Shown: one piece after another, positions 9,178 to 18,903 of the stretch | Layout of the letters: each line of letters begins with the position of its first letter | Position numbering within the stretch: the first letter of the stretch is position 1 | Source of the DNA: Methylobacterium tardum | GTDB lineage: Bacteria > Pseudomonadota > Alphaproteobacteria > Rhizobiales > Beijerinckiaceae | DNA length: 64,000 nt | Direction of reading: 5' to 3' | Assembly: GCF_023546765.1 (NCBI RefSeq) | Contig: NZ_CP097484.1 | Location: 2,512,001 to 2,576,000 of the forward strand | Made by a program: the position numbers and the translations under genes | Notes under the pieces: generated by a model | Database searches by the model: none | The model's input: only the letters and a program-made list of their open reading frames with translations | What the model was told of the DNA's origin: nothing

Positions 9178-9779
9178 TGGAGGCAACATCGAGCGGACCG
9201 AAGGGCCATCAGCGCGTCCGGACGGACCGGGACCTGCGCAGCGAACGCGCCGCCGCCCTCGCCCGGCGCGGCGCGGCCGCAGGGGAAGCCGAGACCGGCG
9301 TCGACCATCTCGTCTGCGCCTGCGGGTCCGAGCGCTACGGACTGCCGGTGACCGCCGTCGCGCAGATCCTGCCGATGCGCCCGTGTACACCCATGCCTGG
9401 CGCGGTGCCGGCCCTCATCGGGCTCGTCGCCCTCTCGGGCCGGATTGTCGGGGTGCTCAGCACGGCGCGCGCGCTCGGACGCCCGGACGCCGCGCCCGAT
9501 CCAGAGGCCGACGGGGGGCACTTGGTCGTGCTGCGGAGCGCGCTGTCCCACGCACAGCCCCATCACCAAGGTCTTGCCCAGCCGCTCGCCTTCGCGGTCG
9601 ACCGGGTGCTCGGCATCGTCCGCGCCGCCGGATCTTCCGCAGCGTCGTCGGGGATCGCGGATCCTGACGGATTGGGCAACGAGGCCGCTTCGGGTTATGC
9701 CCCCGGGGCAACGAGCGACGGCCGTCCCGACTTCGTCGTCATCGATCTCCCCCGCCTTCTGCGCCGCGTCCTGCCCTGA
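9177..9779 (+). CDS. Second CheW-like adaptor (WspD-like position)
   Basis: 200 residues. A charged N-terminal extension of about 40 residues precedes a CheW domain (DHLVCACGSERYGLPVTAVAQ, then ALIGLVALSGRIVGVLS). The start ATG at 9177 shares a base with the cheR stop, so translation is probably coupled. Two CheW proteins flanking a CheR-TPR is the WspB-C-D arrangement. The domain is divergent from the first CheW, suggesting the two are not interchangeable. Confidence 0.85.
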   Translation: MEATSSGPKGHQRVRTDRDLRSERAAALARRGAAAGEAETGVDHLVCACGSERYGLPVTAVAQILPMRPCTPMPGAVPALIGLVALSGRIVGVLSTARALGRPDAAPDPEADGGHLVVLRSALSHAQPHHQGLAQPLAFAVDRVLGIVRAAGSSAASSGIADPDGLGNEAASGYAPGATSDGRPDFVVIDLPRLLRRVLP

Positions 9780-9812
9780 CGGGCACTGTTTTCACTGGAG
9801 CCACCCGCGACC

Positions 9813-11504
9813 GTGACGCTCTCGATCGGACGACGAATCCTCCTCGGCTTCTTTGCCGTCACGGTGGTGATCGTGGCGCTCGGCCTCTACGCGCTGGAGC
9901 AGATCGGGGCGGTGCGCGACACCACGGACGCGATCGTGCGGCGTGACATGACGGTGCTGCGCCAGCTCGACGATCTCGGGAACGAGGCCCGGGATCTCGG
10001 GATCCTGCGCCGCACTGCGGTGATCGCGATGCTGACGCAGTCTCAGTCTCAGCCTCAGCCTCAGGGGCAGCTGACCCGCACGGAGGACACGCTGGCGAAG
10101 TGGCGCCAGACCGCGACCCAGGTGGAGAACCGCCTCGCCGCCACGATTCAGCTCTCCAACGAGTACAGGGCCTTCTCGCCCTCCGCCGACCGCATCGCCG
10201 CCTGGGACCGCATCGCCGCGGCGGCGGGCGAGGTCCAGCGCGCCTTCCGCGAGGTCCGAAACCTGAGCGAGGCCCAGTTCGCCGCCATCCTCAAGCAGGA
10301 CACGGCCGCCGTCGAGGCGCGCAACGACGAGATCACGCGCCTCCAGGTGCCCTTCCTGGAGGGGATCAAGAACCTGAGAACCCTGCTGGACGGCGGCATG
10401 GCCCTGGGCCAGCGCGCGGCACAGGACGTCTACGACCGCTCCCGCCTCTCGATCTATCTGACACTGGCGGCCGCCGTTCTCCTCGCGATCATCGTCACGT
10501 GGCTGATCAGCCGCGCGGTGGTGCGCCCGCTGGAGACGGTCATGGCGTTCGTGGCCCGTGTCGGCGAGGGCGATCTGTCGGGGCAGCTCGACGCGCGCGG
10601 TGGTGACGAGATCGGCCGCCTCGGCACGACGCTGAACGCGATGGTGGCGGGGCTGTCGGATCTCGCGCGCACCAACCGGGCCGCCACCGCCGACCTGAAC
10701 GCAGCCGCGGCCGAGATCCGCGCCTCGGCGCAGGAGCAGGCGGCCTCGGTCGAGCAGCAATTCGCCGCCGTGCAGGAGACCGCCGCCACGGTCGACGAGA
10801 TCACCCATTCGGGCGCGCAGATCAGCAAGCGCGCCACCGAGGTGATCGCCACCGCCCAGGCCACCGCCCAGACCTCCCGGCAGGGGCTGCGCGCCGTCTC
10901 GGACACTGCCAAAGCCATGGACGCGATCCGCGAGCAGGCCGAGGCGGTGGCCGGCAACATCGTCAGCCTGTCGGAGAAGACCCAGACGATCGGCGACATC
11001 ATCGAGACGGTCAACGACATCTCGGAGCGCACGCACCTCTTGGCGCTCAACGCCGCGATCGAGGCGGCGGCGGCCGGCGAGAGCGGGCGCAGCTTCGCGG
11101 TGGTGGCCTCGGAGATGAAGCTGCTGGCCGACCAGGCGAAGGCGGCGACCGGCCAGGTGCGCGGGATCCTGGGCGAGATCCAGCGGGGCATCAACACGTC
11201 GGTGATGCTCACCGAGGAGGCGGTCAAGCGCGCCGCCGCCGGCAAGACGCGCTCGGACACGACGCAGCGGACCATCGAGGAGATCACCGCCCGGGTGGAG
11301 GAGAATGTCCAGACCTTCCAGCAGATCATCGCATCGACGAACCAGCAGCAGCTCGGCATCGAGCAGGTGATGGGCGCGCTCCAGAACATCCGGCAGGCCA
11401 GCCAACAGACGGCGGCCGGCACGCGGCAGGTTGAGACCGCCTCGGCCAACCTGACGGAGCTGGCCCAGGCGCTCATGGCCCTCGCCGAACGCTACCGGCA
11501 CTGA
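9813..11504 (+). CDS. Methyl-accepting chemotaxis protein of the Wsp-like system
   Basis: 563 residues from GTG 9813. First membrane helix about 8-27 (LLGFFAVTVVIVALGLYAL), an extracytoplasmic four-helix-type sensor to about 207, second helix about 210-231, HAMP to about 285, then the signalling coiled coil. The tip reads ERTHLLALNAAIEAAAAGESGRSFAVVA, departing from the usual [18 protein letters not shown] at several positions, as expected if it couples only to its own CheW/CheA. No C-terminal CheR-tethering pentapeptide is seen. A short in-frame hexanucleotide repeat lies in the sensor domain. It sits between the second cheW and cheA. Confidence 0.93.
   Translation: MTLSIGRRILLGFFAVTVVIVALGLYALEQIGAVRDTTDAIVRRDMTVLRQLDDLGNEARDLGILRRTAVIAMLTQSQSQPQPQGQLTRTEDTLAKWRQTATQVENRLAATIQLSNEYRAFSPSADRIAAWDRIAAAAGEVQRAFREVRNLSEAQFAAILKQDTAAVEARNDEITRLQVPFLEGIKNLRTLLDGGMALGQRAAQDVYDRSRLSIYLTLAAAVLLAIIVTWLISRAVVRPLETVMAFVARVGEGDLSGQLDARGGDEIGRLGTTLNAMVAGLSDLARTNRAATADLNAAAAEIRASAQEQAASVEQQFAAVQETAATVDEITHSGAQISKRATEVIATAQATAQTSRQGLRAVSDTAKAMDAIREQAEAVAGNIVSLSEKTQTIGDIIETVNDISERTHLLALNAAIEAAAAGESGRSFAVVASEMKLLADQAKAATGQVRGILGEIQRGINTSVMLTEEAVKRAAAGKTRSDTTQRTIEEITARVEENVQTFQQIIASTNQQQLGIEQVMGALQNIRQASQQTAAGTRQVETASANLTELAQALMALAERYRH
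10038..10064 (+). repeat. In-frame hexanucleotide repeat inside the receptor gene
   Basis: CAGTCT twice, CAGCCT twice, then CAG, encoding a Gln-Ser/Gln-Pro run at about residues 76-84 of the receptor. Gain or loss of a unit would keep the frame and change only the sensor-domain length. Confidence 0.8.
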
Positions 11505-11517
11505 GGCCGGCTGCGTC

Positions 11518-13753
11518 TTGGCCGAGGACATCCGCCAGCTCCTGCTCGCCGCCTTCGACGTCGAGCATCGCGAGCACGTCACGGCGATCCGCGGGGCGCT
11601 CGGCAGCGCCACGCCGGATTGGAACGACGTCTTTCGCCGTGCCCACAGCCTGAAAGGGGCGTCCCGGGCCGTCGATCTGCCGGCCGTGGAGGCGGTCGCC
11701 CACCGGCTTGAGACCCTGTTCGAGAGGGTGCGGACCGGCGCGACGGCCCTCGACCGCGATGCGGCGAACGCCGTCCACCTCGCCCTCGATCGCGTCGAGG
11801 CTTACGTCGCCGGGCTCAAGGATGGGGCCGGCCCGGAGATGCCGTCGGACGCCCTGACAGCGCTCGGCCGGGTCCTCGATCCGCCCGGCGCGGCGCAAGA
11901 GAGCGCCCCGGCTGCCGCCGAGCCGTCCAGACCGGCCGTCGATGTACCGGCCGCGGCGCCGGTTGCGGCCACCGCGAGCGCGCCGGCTGTCCAGAAGGCC
12001 GCGGCCGAGCCGGCCGATCCGGGCACGGCCTTCCTGCGCGTTCCCGGCGAAGCCGTAGACGCGATGGCCCGTGCGAGCCACGACCTCGCGAGCACCCTGG
12101 CGGCCCGGGCTCCCGCAGCCGAAAGCCTCGCCCGCCTCGCTCGCCGGCTCGCGACCTGCGCGCCGGCGCGGAGGCGCTCGCCGCCGAGGCGCCCACGGAG
12201 CAGCCGGGATTGCGCGCCTTCGCGGCTGAGGTCGGTTCCTTCGCCCGGGAGGCTGCGGAGCTGTCTCGCCGCCAAGCGGCCGCCACCAGCGCGATCGAGG
12301 GTGCCGCGTCCCGCGTCCGCGCGGCGGCCGAACGCTTGGCCCTGGTGCCGGCCGAGACGGTGCTTGCGCCCCTCGCCCGATCGCTCCGCGAGACCGCCCG
12401 CGAGCAGGGACGCGAGGTGGATCTCGACCTGCAGGGCCTCGATCTGCCGGTGGAGCGCGGCACGCTGCAGGTGCTGAAGGATCCGTTGCTGCACGCCCTG
12501 CGCAATGCCCTGAGCCATGGCTGGCAGACGCCGGAGGCCCGCCGCGCCGCCGGCAAACCCGAGGCGCTGGGCCTGGGACTCGATCTCGCCGTCCGCGGCT
12601 CGCGCCTGCAGGTCACGGTGTTCGGCGACGGGCCAGGGCCCGATCTCGCCCGGATCGAGGCCGTGGCGCGGGAGCGCGGCCTCCTCGCTCCCGAGAGTGC
12701 CGTCGGTGCGGAGCACTTGCTGCGCCTCGTGTTCGAGCCCGGCTTCTCGACGGCGGACGCCGTCGATACTCTGTCCGGGCGCGGATACGGCCTGTCGGTG
12801 GCGGCGGACGCGGCGCGCCAGCTCGCCGGCAGCGTGCGCCTCGAGCCGCGCGAGCCGGCCGGCACCGCCCTGGTCTTCAGCCTGCCGCTGTCGGCGGCCC
12901 GGCGCAGCCTGCTCCTGGTCGAGGCGGCCGGGCGTGTCTACGCGCTGCCGGGCGGCGCCGTGGAGCGCCTTCTGCGCCTGCGACGGACGGAGCTGCCGGT
13001 CGCGATGGGCCGTACGATGCTCCGGCTCGGCGAGGGCAAGGCCGCGACGAGCCACCCAGTCGTCGGCCTCGCTGAGATCCTTGGCCGGCCGGTGATCCGG
13101 CCGACCCCGAGATCCTCACGGCCGCGGTGCTGCGGGCCGGGGGCACCCGCCTGGCGCTGGCGGTCGACCGCCTGCACGACGTGCGCCCGCTCCTGGTCCT
13201 GCCGGCCCCCGATTTCGGAGCCGATCCCGAGCTCATCGCGGGTACCGCGGTGCTGCCCGGAGACGTCCCGGTGCTGGTCCTCGACCCGGACGGTCTCGCG
13301 GCGCGCGCGGCTGTCGCACCTTCTGCCGGAACGATGGGGCAGGCTCCACGTTCGGCGACTCACGAAGCGCCGCGCGCATCCGCGCGCGCGACGATCCTGG
13401 TCGCCGATGATTCGATCACCACCCGGACCTTGGAGAAGGGAATCTTGGAAGCCGCCGGCTACCGCGTGGTCGTCTGCGTCGACGGGCAGGATGCCCTCGA
13501 CCGGCTGCGCGCCGAGATCGAGCCCGTGGACCTCGTCCTCGCCGACGTGGAGATGCCCCGCCTCGACGGGTTCGGCCTGATCCAGGCGCTGCGGGCCGAC
13601 CCGCGATTCGCCCGCCTTCCGGCCATCCTGATGACATCCCGCGGCGACGCCGCCGACGTGGCACGGGGGCTTGATCTCGGCGCGGATGCGTACCTGACCA
13701 AGCAGAAGTTCGATCAGCGCCAGCTGCTCGACACGATCGGGCAACTCCTATGA
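11518..13753 (+). CDS. cheA: CheA-REC hybrid histidine kinase (two 1-base frame breaks)
   Basis: About 745 residues if two missing bases are restored. Domains in order: HPt with phospho-acceptor His near residue 43 (RAHSLKGASRA), an Ala/Pro linker, dimerisation region, HATPase (RNALSHGW..., SGRGYGLSVA), CheW-like domain, and a C-terminal receiver (ILVADDSITTRTLEK, acceptor Asp in VLADVEMPRLDG). The frame shifts near 12145 and again near 13098. Both breaks are at a CCGG, and inserting A or T there rejoins the domains (giving ARLARDLRAG and GRPVILADPEIL with T). The start at 11518 is TTG. A CheA fused to REC is the WspE type. It overlaps cheB by four bases. Confidence 0.88.
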
Positions 13754-14817
13754 CGCCAGTTCGCGTGATGCTCGTGGAGGACAGCCTCGTGGTACGCGAG
13801 CTGCTGCGCCACATCGTCTCCCGCGATCCCCGGCTCGAGATCGTGGCGGCCGTCGCGTCCGGCGAGGAAGCGCTGGACAAGCTCCGGACCGTACGTCCGG
13901 ACGTGATCTCGATGGATATCCGCCTCCCGGGGATCGATGGGCTGGAGACGACGCGCCGGATCATGGCCGAGCAGCCGACCCCGATCGTGGTGGTGGCGGA
14001 TTCCGTGGAGGACTCGTCCCTCCGCATCTCCATGAACGCGCTGCGGGCCGGCGCCCTGTCGGTGGTGGAGAAGCCCGTAGCCACGACCCATGCCGGCTAC
14101 GAGGCCGTGGCGGGCGAGATCTGCACGCAGCTGCGGATCATGGCCCAGGTTCCGGTGATCCGCCGCCGCCCGATCGGCACCGAGTGGGCCGGCCGCACCG
14201 CCTCCGTCGCGCAGGCGACCCCGGTCGAGATCCCCGGGCAGGCGCCGAGCCTTCTGGGGATCGGGGCTTCCACGGGCGGCCCCCCGGCCCTGGCGCGGGT
14301 GATCGGCGCGCTGCCCAAGGACTTTCCCCTGCCGGTTCTGGTTGTCCAGCACATGGGGCCGGCCTTCATGGACGGGTTCGCCAGCTGGCTCGACAGCGTC
14401 GTGACGCTGCCGGTCGGCTTGGCGCGGGATGGCGAGCGGGCCGAGCCCGGCCGCGTCTACGTCGCACCGGGGGATCGGCACCTCGAGATCGGGTCGGGCC
14501 GGATTCTCCGGGTGATCGACGCTGCGCCCGTCTCAGGCCAGCGGCCGGCCGCCACCATCCTGTTCCGCTCCATGGCACGGCAGGCCGGAGCGGCCGGAAT
14601 CGGCGTGCTCCTGACCGGCATGGGCGAGGACGGCGCCGCAGGTCTCGCAGACATGCACCGGGCCGGCGCGCAGACGGTCGCGGAGCACGAGAGCACCGCG
14701 GTCGTCTATGGCATGCCTGCGGCCGCGGTACGGCTCGGCGCGGCCCGGTCGGTCCTTCCGCTGGACCGGATCGCCGACCACGTCCTGCGCCTGGTGGAAC
14801 CGGGGGCGCGTCCGTGA
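13750..14817 (+). CDS. cheB: CheB methylesterase/response regulator (WspF-like)
   Basis: 355 residues. N-terminal receiver domain with acceptor Asp near residue 56 (VISMDIRLPGIDG) and KP lysine at the end of the domain, a linker, then the methylesterase domain with the catalytic Ser in GIGASTGGPP (about 174), His in VVQHMGPAF (about 201) and Asp in GMGEDGA (about 294). It removes methyl groups added by CheR and resets the receptor. It begins inside the end of cheA (ATGA overlap) and its own stop overlaps the next gene (GTGA), so translation is coupled through the operon. Confidence 0.95.
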   Translation: MTPVRVMLVEDSLVVRELLRHIVSRDPRLEIVAAVASGEEALDKLRTVRPDVISMDIRLPGIDGLETTRRIMAEQPTPIVVVADSVEDSSLRISMNALRAGALSVVEKPVATTHAGYEAVAGEICTQLRIMAQVPVIRRRPIGTEWAGRTASVAQATPVEIPGQAPSLLGIGASTGGPPALARVIGALPKDFPLPVLVVQHMGPAFMDGFASWLDSVVTLPVGLARDGERAEPGRVYVAPGDRHLEIGSGRILRVIDAAPVSGQRPAATILFRSMARQAGAAGIGVLLTGMGEDGAAGLADMHRAGAQTVAEHESTAVVYGMPAAAVRLGAARSVLPLDRIADHVLRLVEPGARP

Positions 14818-16538
14818 CGGCGGCCGAGGCCGGCGCCCCCGAGGGGCCCGCCCGGATCCTGCTGGTCGAGGATTCGGAGACGCAGGCGCTCGAACTGCGA
14901 CTCCTGCTCGAGGCGCACGGTTTCGCGGTGGAGCGCTGTCCCTCCGCCGAGACGGCCCTCGATCACCTCAACCGCAGCCAGCCCGATCTCGTCGTGGCGG
15001 ATTACCACCTGCCGGGCATGAACGGCGACGAGCTGATCCGGCAGATGCGCCTGTCGCTGCGCACCCGGGCCCTGCCGGTCCTGATGCTGACCGGCGGCAG
15101 CGGCGGCGAGCGTCAGGGGCTGGAGAGCGGCGCCGACGCCTATCTGCCGAAATCCGCCGACCGCGACCTGATGATCCTGCGCATCCGTGCCCTGATGCGC
15201 GAGCGCCGCTCGGCGAGCGACGGCGAAGGGCCGGGCGCGGCCGCCTTCCGCCGCGGGCGCATCCTGGTGATCGACGGCAGCGCCACCTACCGGACCTTCC
15301 TGTCCGGCCTGCTCGGCCAGGACGGGCATCACGTCGCCACGGCCGACGGGCCGGAGGCGGCCCTGGCCGCGCTGGACGCGGCCGACGGGACTGACGCGTT
15401 CGACTGCGTGACGGTCGATCTTCTCGGCCACGCCTATGACGGGCTCGCCCTGTGTCTTGCGATCAGCCAGCGGCGCGCGGGGCAGGCGGCGGGCGCCGGT
15501 TTCCACCTCGTGGCCATCGCCGGGAGCGATCCGGCCAAGGATTTCCTCGTCCAGGCCTACGCGGCGGGGGCGGATGACGTCGTCTCGAAGACCGATGCCG
15601 AGGTCCTTGCGCTCCGGGTGCGCGGGTTCGTACGCCGCCGGCTCCTGGAAGAGGATGACCGGCGCATTGCCGGCCAGTTCGGCGAGCGGGAGCGCGCCGT
15701 GGAGCGGGCCCGCGCCGAGGCCGAGGCGGCCGAGGCCCGGGCGCGGCTCGCCGACGCCCTGGAGCAGGCGAACCGCGACCTCGCCGACGCCAACCGCCAG
15801 CTGACCGACGCGCAGTCCAAGCTCGTCCAGGCCGCCAAGATGGCCTCGCTGGGCGAGCTGGTCGCCGGCATCGCCCACGAGATCAACAATCCTCTCGCCT
15901 TCATCCTGGCCCATCAGGGCACGGTGGAGCGTCTGCTCGGCGAGTTGCCCGACGCGGCGCCGGACGCGGCCGCCCGCGCCATCGACAAGGCCCGGCAGCG
16001 GGTGGGCTCGATGCGGATGGGGCTGACCCGCATCCAGGACCTCGTTCTGAACCTCCGGAAGTTCTCGCGCCTCGACGAGGGCGAGCGTGCTCTCGTCAAC
16101 GTGCCGGAGGCGATCGACACCGTGCTGGCCCTGATCCAGCACAAGCTCGGCGACCGGATTGTTGTCGAGCGTACCTTCGCGGGCAGGCCCGAGATCCACT
16201 GCACCCCGGCACTGCTCAATCAGGTGGTGATGAACATCCTGGGCAATGCCGCCGACGCGATGCCGGAGGGCGGCACGATTCGCATCGTCACCGAATCGGC
16301 CCCGGATGTTGACGAGATCCGCATCAGCGATACTGGTCCTGGCATACCGGAGACGTTACGCGAGAAGATCTTTGAGCCCTTCTTCACGACAAAGCCGGTG
16401 GGATCGGGAACTGGACTTGGTCTTGCGATTGCCTACAGCGTCGTTCAGGCGCATAGCGGCTCGCTCACCGTGGAGACGGCCCCGGGTGGGGGAGCCTGCT
16501 TCGTGATCGGGATTCCGCGGCAGGCGGCCAGTGCATGA
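14814..16538 (+). CDS. REC-REC-histidine kinase, candidate output of the Wsp-like system
   Basis: 574 residues from GTG 14814, which overlaps the cheB stop; the much longer upstream reading lies over cheB and is rejected. First receiver: [10 protein letters not shown] with acceptor Asp in [12 protein letters not shown]. Second receiver: [11 protein letters not shown] with Asp in [13 protein letters not shown] coiled coil (about 285-340) leads to HisKA with His near 355 ([14 protein letters not shown]) and a HATPase ([32 protein letters not shown]). No membrane span or GGDEF domain. Two receivers upstream of a kinase suit a protein receiving phosphate from CheA, but no target is known. Confidence 0.92.
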   Translation: MTAAEAGAPEGPARILLVEDSETQALELRLLLEAHGFAVERCPSAETALDHLNRSQPDLVVADYHLPGMNGDELIRQMRLSLRTRALPVLMLTGGSGGERQGLESGADAYLPKSADRDLMILRIRALMRERRSASDGEGPGAAAFRRGRILVIDGSATYRTFLSGLLGQDGHHVATADGPEAALAALDAADGTDAFDCVTVDLLGHAYDGLALCLAISQRRAGQAAGAGFHLVAIAGSDPAKDFLVQAYAAGADDVVSKTDAEVLALRVRGFVRRRLLEEDDRRIAGQFGERERAVERARAEAEAAEARARLADALEQANRDLADANRQLTDAQSKLVQAAKMASLGELVAGIAHEINNPLAFILAHQGTVERLLGELPDAAPDAAARAIDKARQRVGSMRMGLTRIQDLVLNLRKFSRLDEGERALVNVPEAIDTVLALIQHKLGDRIVVERTFAGRPEIHCTPALLNQVVMNILGNAADAMPEGGTIRIVTESAPDVDEIRISDTGPGIPETLREKIFEPFFTTKPVGSGTGLGLAIAYSVVQAHSGSLTVETAPGGGACFVIGIPRQAASA

Positions 16539-18421
16539 GTGACAGTACGGCAGGTGTAGGGACGATCCTGGCCGTCGATGACGAGCCGGATATCCTGATC
16601 GCCCTGGAGGACCTGTTCGAGGAGTCCTACCGGGTGCTGACGACCTCGCGCCCTGCCGAGGCGCTGGAGATCCTGCGCGCGGAGCCCGACATCGCCGTGG
16701 TGGTGTCCGACCAGCGCATGCCGGGCCTGACCGGCGACGCGCTGCTCGCCGAAGCGCGCACCTTCCACGATGCGCAGGCGATCCTGCTCACCGGCTACGC
16801 CGACATCACGGCGGTGATCGCCGCCCTCAATCGCGGCGGGATCGTCGGATACGTGACGAAACCCTGGGATGCGGGCCTGCTGCGCTCCACGGTTCGGCAG
16901 GCCTTCGAGCGGCACCAACTCGGACGGGACCTCGCCACCGAGCGGGCGCTTCTCCGGGGTCTGCTCGACCACGCTCAGGACGCGATCAGCTTCAAGGACG
17001 CGGACGGCCGGTTCGTGCGGCTGAACGCCCGCAAGGCAGCCCTCCTCCATCACGACATCGCCGCCTGTCTGGGACGGCGCGAGGCCGAGCTGCTCGGCGC
17101 GAAGGCCGGGCCGGTGACGGCGGCGGACGAGGCCGCGATCCGCTCCGGCGCGGTGGCCGAGAGCCTGATCAGCGACGGCCCGACGGGCGCCGAGCAGTGG
17201 AGCCACGTGACGCGGGTGCCGATTCGCGACGCGAGCGGCGCGATCAGCCATCTCGCGGTGATCGAGCGCGACGTGACCGAGCAGCGGACTCTTGAGGCGC
17301 GCCTGCGCCAATCCGACAAGATGCAGGCCCTCGGAACGCTGGCGGGCGGCATCGCGCACGACTTCAACAACCTGCTGACCGCGATCCTCGGCAGCCTGGA
17401 ACTCGCCGGTCCGAAGATTGCCGATCAGCCGCGGGTCCAGCGCCTGATCGAGAACGCCCGCGGGGCCGCGGAGCGCGGCGCGTCCTTGACGAAGCGTCTC
17501 CTCAGCTTCAGCCGTGCGCACGACCTGCAGGCCCGGGCCGTGGACGTGAACGGCCTGATCACCGGGATGAGCGACCTGTTCGGACGCAGCCTCGGCGGCC
17601 TCGTCACCGTGCGAACCGACCTGGAGGACGGCCTCTTGGCGGTTCAGGTCGATCCGGACCAGCTCGAACTCGCCGTGCTCAACCTCTGCATCAACGCCCG
17701 GGACGCGATGCCGGACGGCGGCACCATCACGGTGGCGACGCGGCGGCTCAACATCAGCGGCGATCCGGAAATCGCCGACGGCAGCTATCTCGGCATCAGC
17801 GTCACCGATGAGGGCACCGGCATCCCCGAAGACATCCTGCGCCGGGTCTGCGAACCGTTCTTCACGACCAAGGCCGTGGGCCAGGGAACCGGGCTCGGCC
17901 TCGCCATGGTCTTCGGGCTGGCGCAACAGTCGAAAGGTCGGCTGGTGATCGACAGCGAGGTCGGCAAGGGGACGCGCGTCGAGCTGGCCCTGCCCTTCGC
18001 CGACCAAGCTCCCGAGCAGGCTGCCGAGGAGGCCGGCGCAGCTCCGGTCGCCGGGCGCCGGGCCCGCATCCTCATCGCCGATGACGATCCGCAGGTGCGG
18101 CACGTGACGGCCTCGTTCCTGACGGGCTTCGGGCACAGCACCACCGAGGCGGCCGACGGCGAGGCCGCGCTCAGAAGTCTCCGGCACGACCGCTTCGACA
18201 TGGTCGTGGCCGATCTGGCCATGCCCGGCATGAGCGGGATCGAGCTGGCGGCCGAGATCCGCGGCAGGCTGCCGGGTCTTCCCGTCCTGATCCTGACCGG
18301 TCATGCCGAGGCCATGCAGATCCCCGAGGATCTGCCGGTTCTCTCCAAGCCGTTCCGCTCGGCCGATCTGGCCGCCCGGGTGGCCACGTTGCTCGACGGC
18401 TCAACCGGGCAAGCTGGCTGA
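16535..18421 (+). CDS. REC-PAS-histidine kinase-REC hybrid protein
   Basis: 628 residues, overlapping the previous stop by four bases. Domains: receiver (LAVDDEPDILIALE, acceptor Asp in VVVSDQRMPGLTG), PAS (about 140-245), HisKA with His near 275 ([16 protein letters not shown]), HATPase ([32 protein letters not shown]) and a second receiver (ILIADDDPQVRHV, Asp in VVADLAMPGMSG). It is soluble. As the last gene of the chemosensory operon it could form a phosphorelay with the preceding kinase. A terminator candidate lies about 270 bases downstream. Confidence 0.92.
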   Translation: MSDSTAGVGTILAVDDEPDILIALEDLFEESYRVLTTSRPAEALEILRAEPDIAVVVSDQRMPGLTGDALLAEARTFHDAQAILLTGYADITAVIAALNRGGIVGYVTKPWDAGLLRSTVRQAFERHQLGRDLATERALLRGLLDHAQDAISFKDADGRFVRLNARKAALLHHDIAACLGRREAELLGAKAGPVTAADEAAIRSGAVAESLISDGPTGAEQWSHVTRVPIRDASGAISHLAVIERDVTEQRTLEARLRQSDKMQALGTLAGGIAHDFNNLLTAILGSLELAGPKIADQPRVQRLIENARGAAERGASLTKRLLSFSRAHDLQARAVDVNGLITGMSDLFGRSLGGLVTVRTDLEDGLLAVQVDPDQLELAVLNLCINARDAMPDGGTITVATRRLNISGDPEIADGSYLGISVTDEGTGIPEDILRRVCEPFFTTKAVGQGTGLGLAMVFGLAQQSKGRLVIDSEVGKGTRVELALPFADQAPEQAAEEAGAAPVAGRRARILIADDDPQVRHVTASFLTGFGHSTTEAADGEAALRSLRHDRFDMVVADLAMPGMSGIELAAEIRGRLPGLPVLILTGHAEAMQIPEDLPVLSKPFRSADLAARVATLLDGSTGQAG

Positions 18422-18504
18422 CCGGGCCCGGGAACCGACCGGTTGCCGGCTCATTGAACCTACGTGGGGCCCGCGGGCCCCGGGTTACGATGAGGAGGTG
18501 GACC

Positions 18505-18591
18505 ATGAGCAATCACGGCATCTTCCCGCGCCGCAGGCGTGACAATGACCCGGACCAGGACGGTCCACCGGACGCGTATCAGCAGGGATAG
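18505..18591 (+). CDS. Possible 28-residue peptide
   Basis: A short frame MSNHGIFPRRRRDNDPDQDG..., ending AYQQG, begins at an ATG preceded by tgaggaggtggacc, a near-ideal ribosome-binding site. It is followed within 100 bases by a strong plus-strand terminator. Composition is basic then acidic. No family is recognised. The ribosome-binding site and terminator are the only support. A 16-base GC palindrome (ggggcccgcgggcccc, about 18466-18481) lies just upstream. Confidence 0.4.
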   Translation: MSNHGIFPRRRRDNDPDQDGPPDAYQQG

Positions 18592-18689
18592 GGGTTTTCG
18601 GAGCGCGGCGCGGTCGAGTTCCCGGCCCGTCCGATACGGGCCGCCAGGGCGAGCTCCCGCAACCATCCAAGACGTGGACCCTGCTGCAG

Positions 18690-18718
18690 ACCCGTCGGCG
18701 CGAGCCGACGGGTTTTTT
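18690..18718 (+). terminator. Rho-independent terminator
   Basis: ACCCGTCGGC-gcga-GCCGACGGGT followed by a run of T residues. It ends the transcript of the small ORF and possibly of the whole chemosensory operon. Confidence 0.88.
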
Positions 18719-18828
18719 GTGATCAGCGCACCGTCATCGCGAGCGCAGGAGGCGACCAGGCGATCCGCACAGTCAGTCGGCATGGCGATGGCTGGATTGC
18801 TTCGCGGCCCGCGCACAGACGAGAAGCC

Positions 18829-18870
18829 AAAAAGCGAGAAGCCGCCCCGGAGGATCCGGGACGGCTTCTC
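18829..18870 (-). terminator. Rho-independent terminator of the alpha ribosomal operon
   Basis: On the minus strand GAGAAGCCGtCCCGG-atcct-CCGGGGCGGCTTCTC is followed by GCTTTTT. It lies 34 bases after the rplQ stop and closes the minus-strand ribosomal block. Confidence 0.85.
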
Positions 18871-18903
18871 AAACGACAGGGACGTAGGAACGCCCGGTCG
18901 GGA

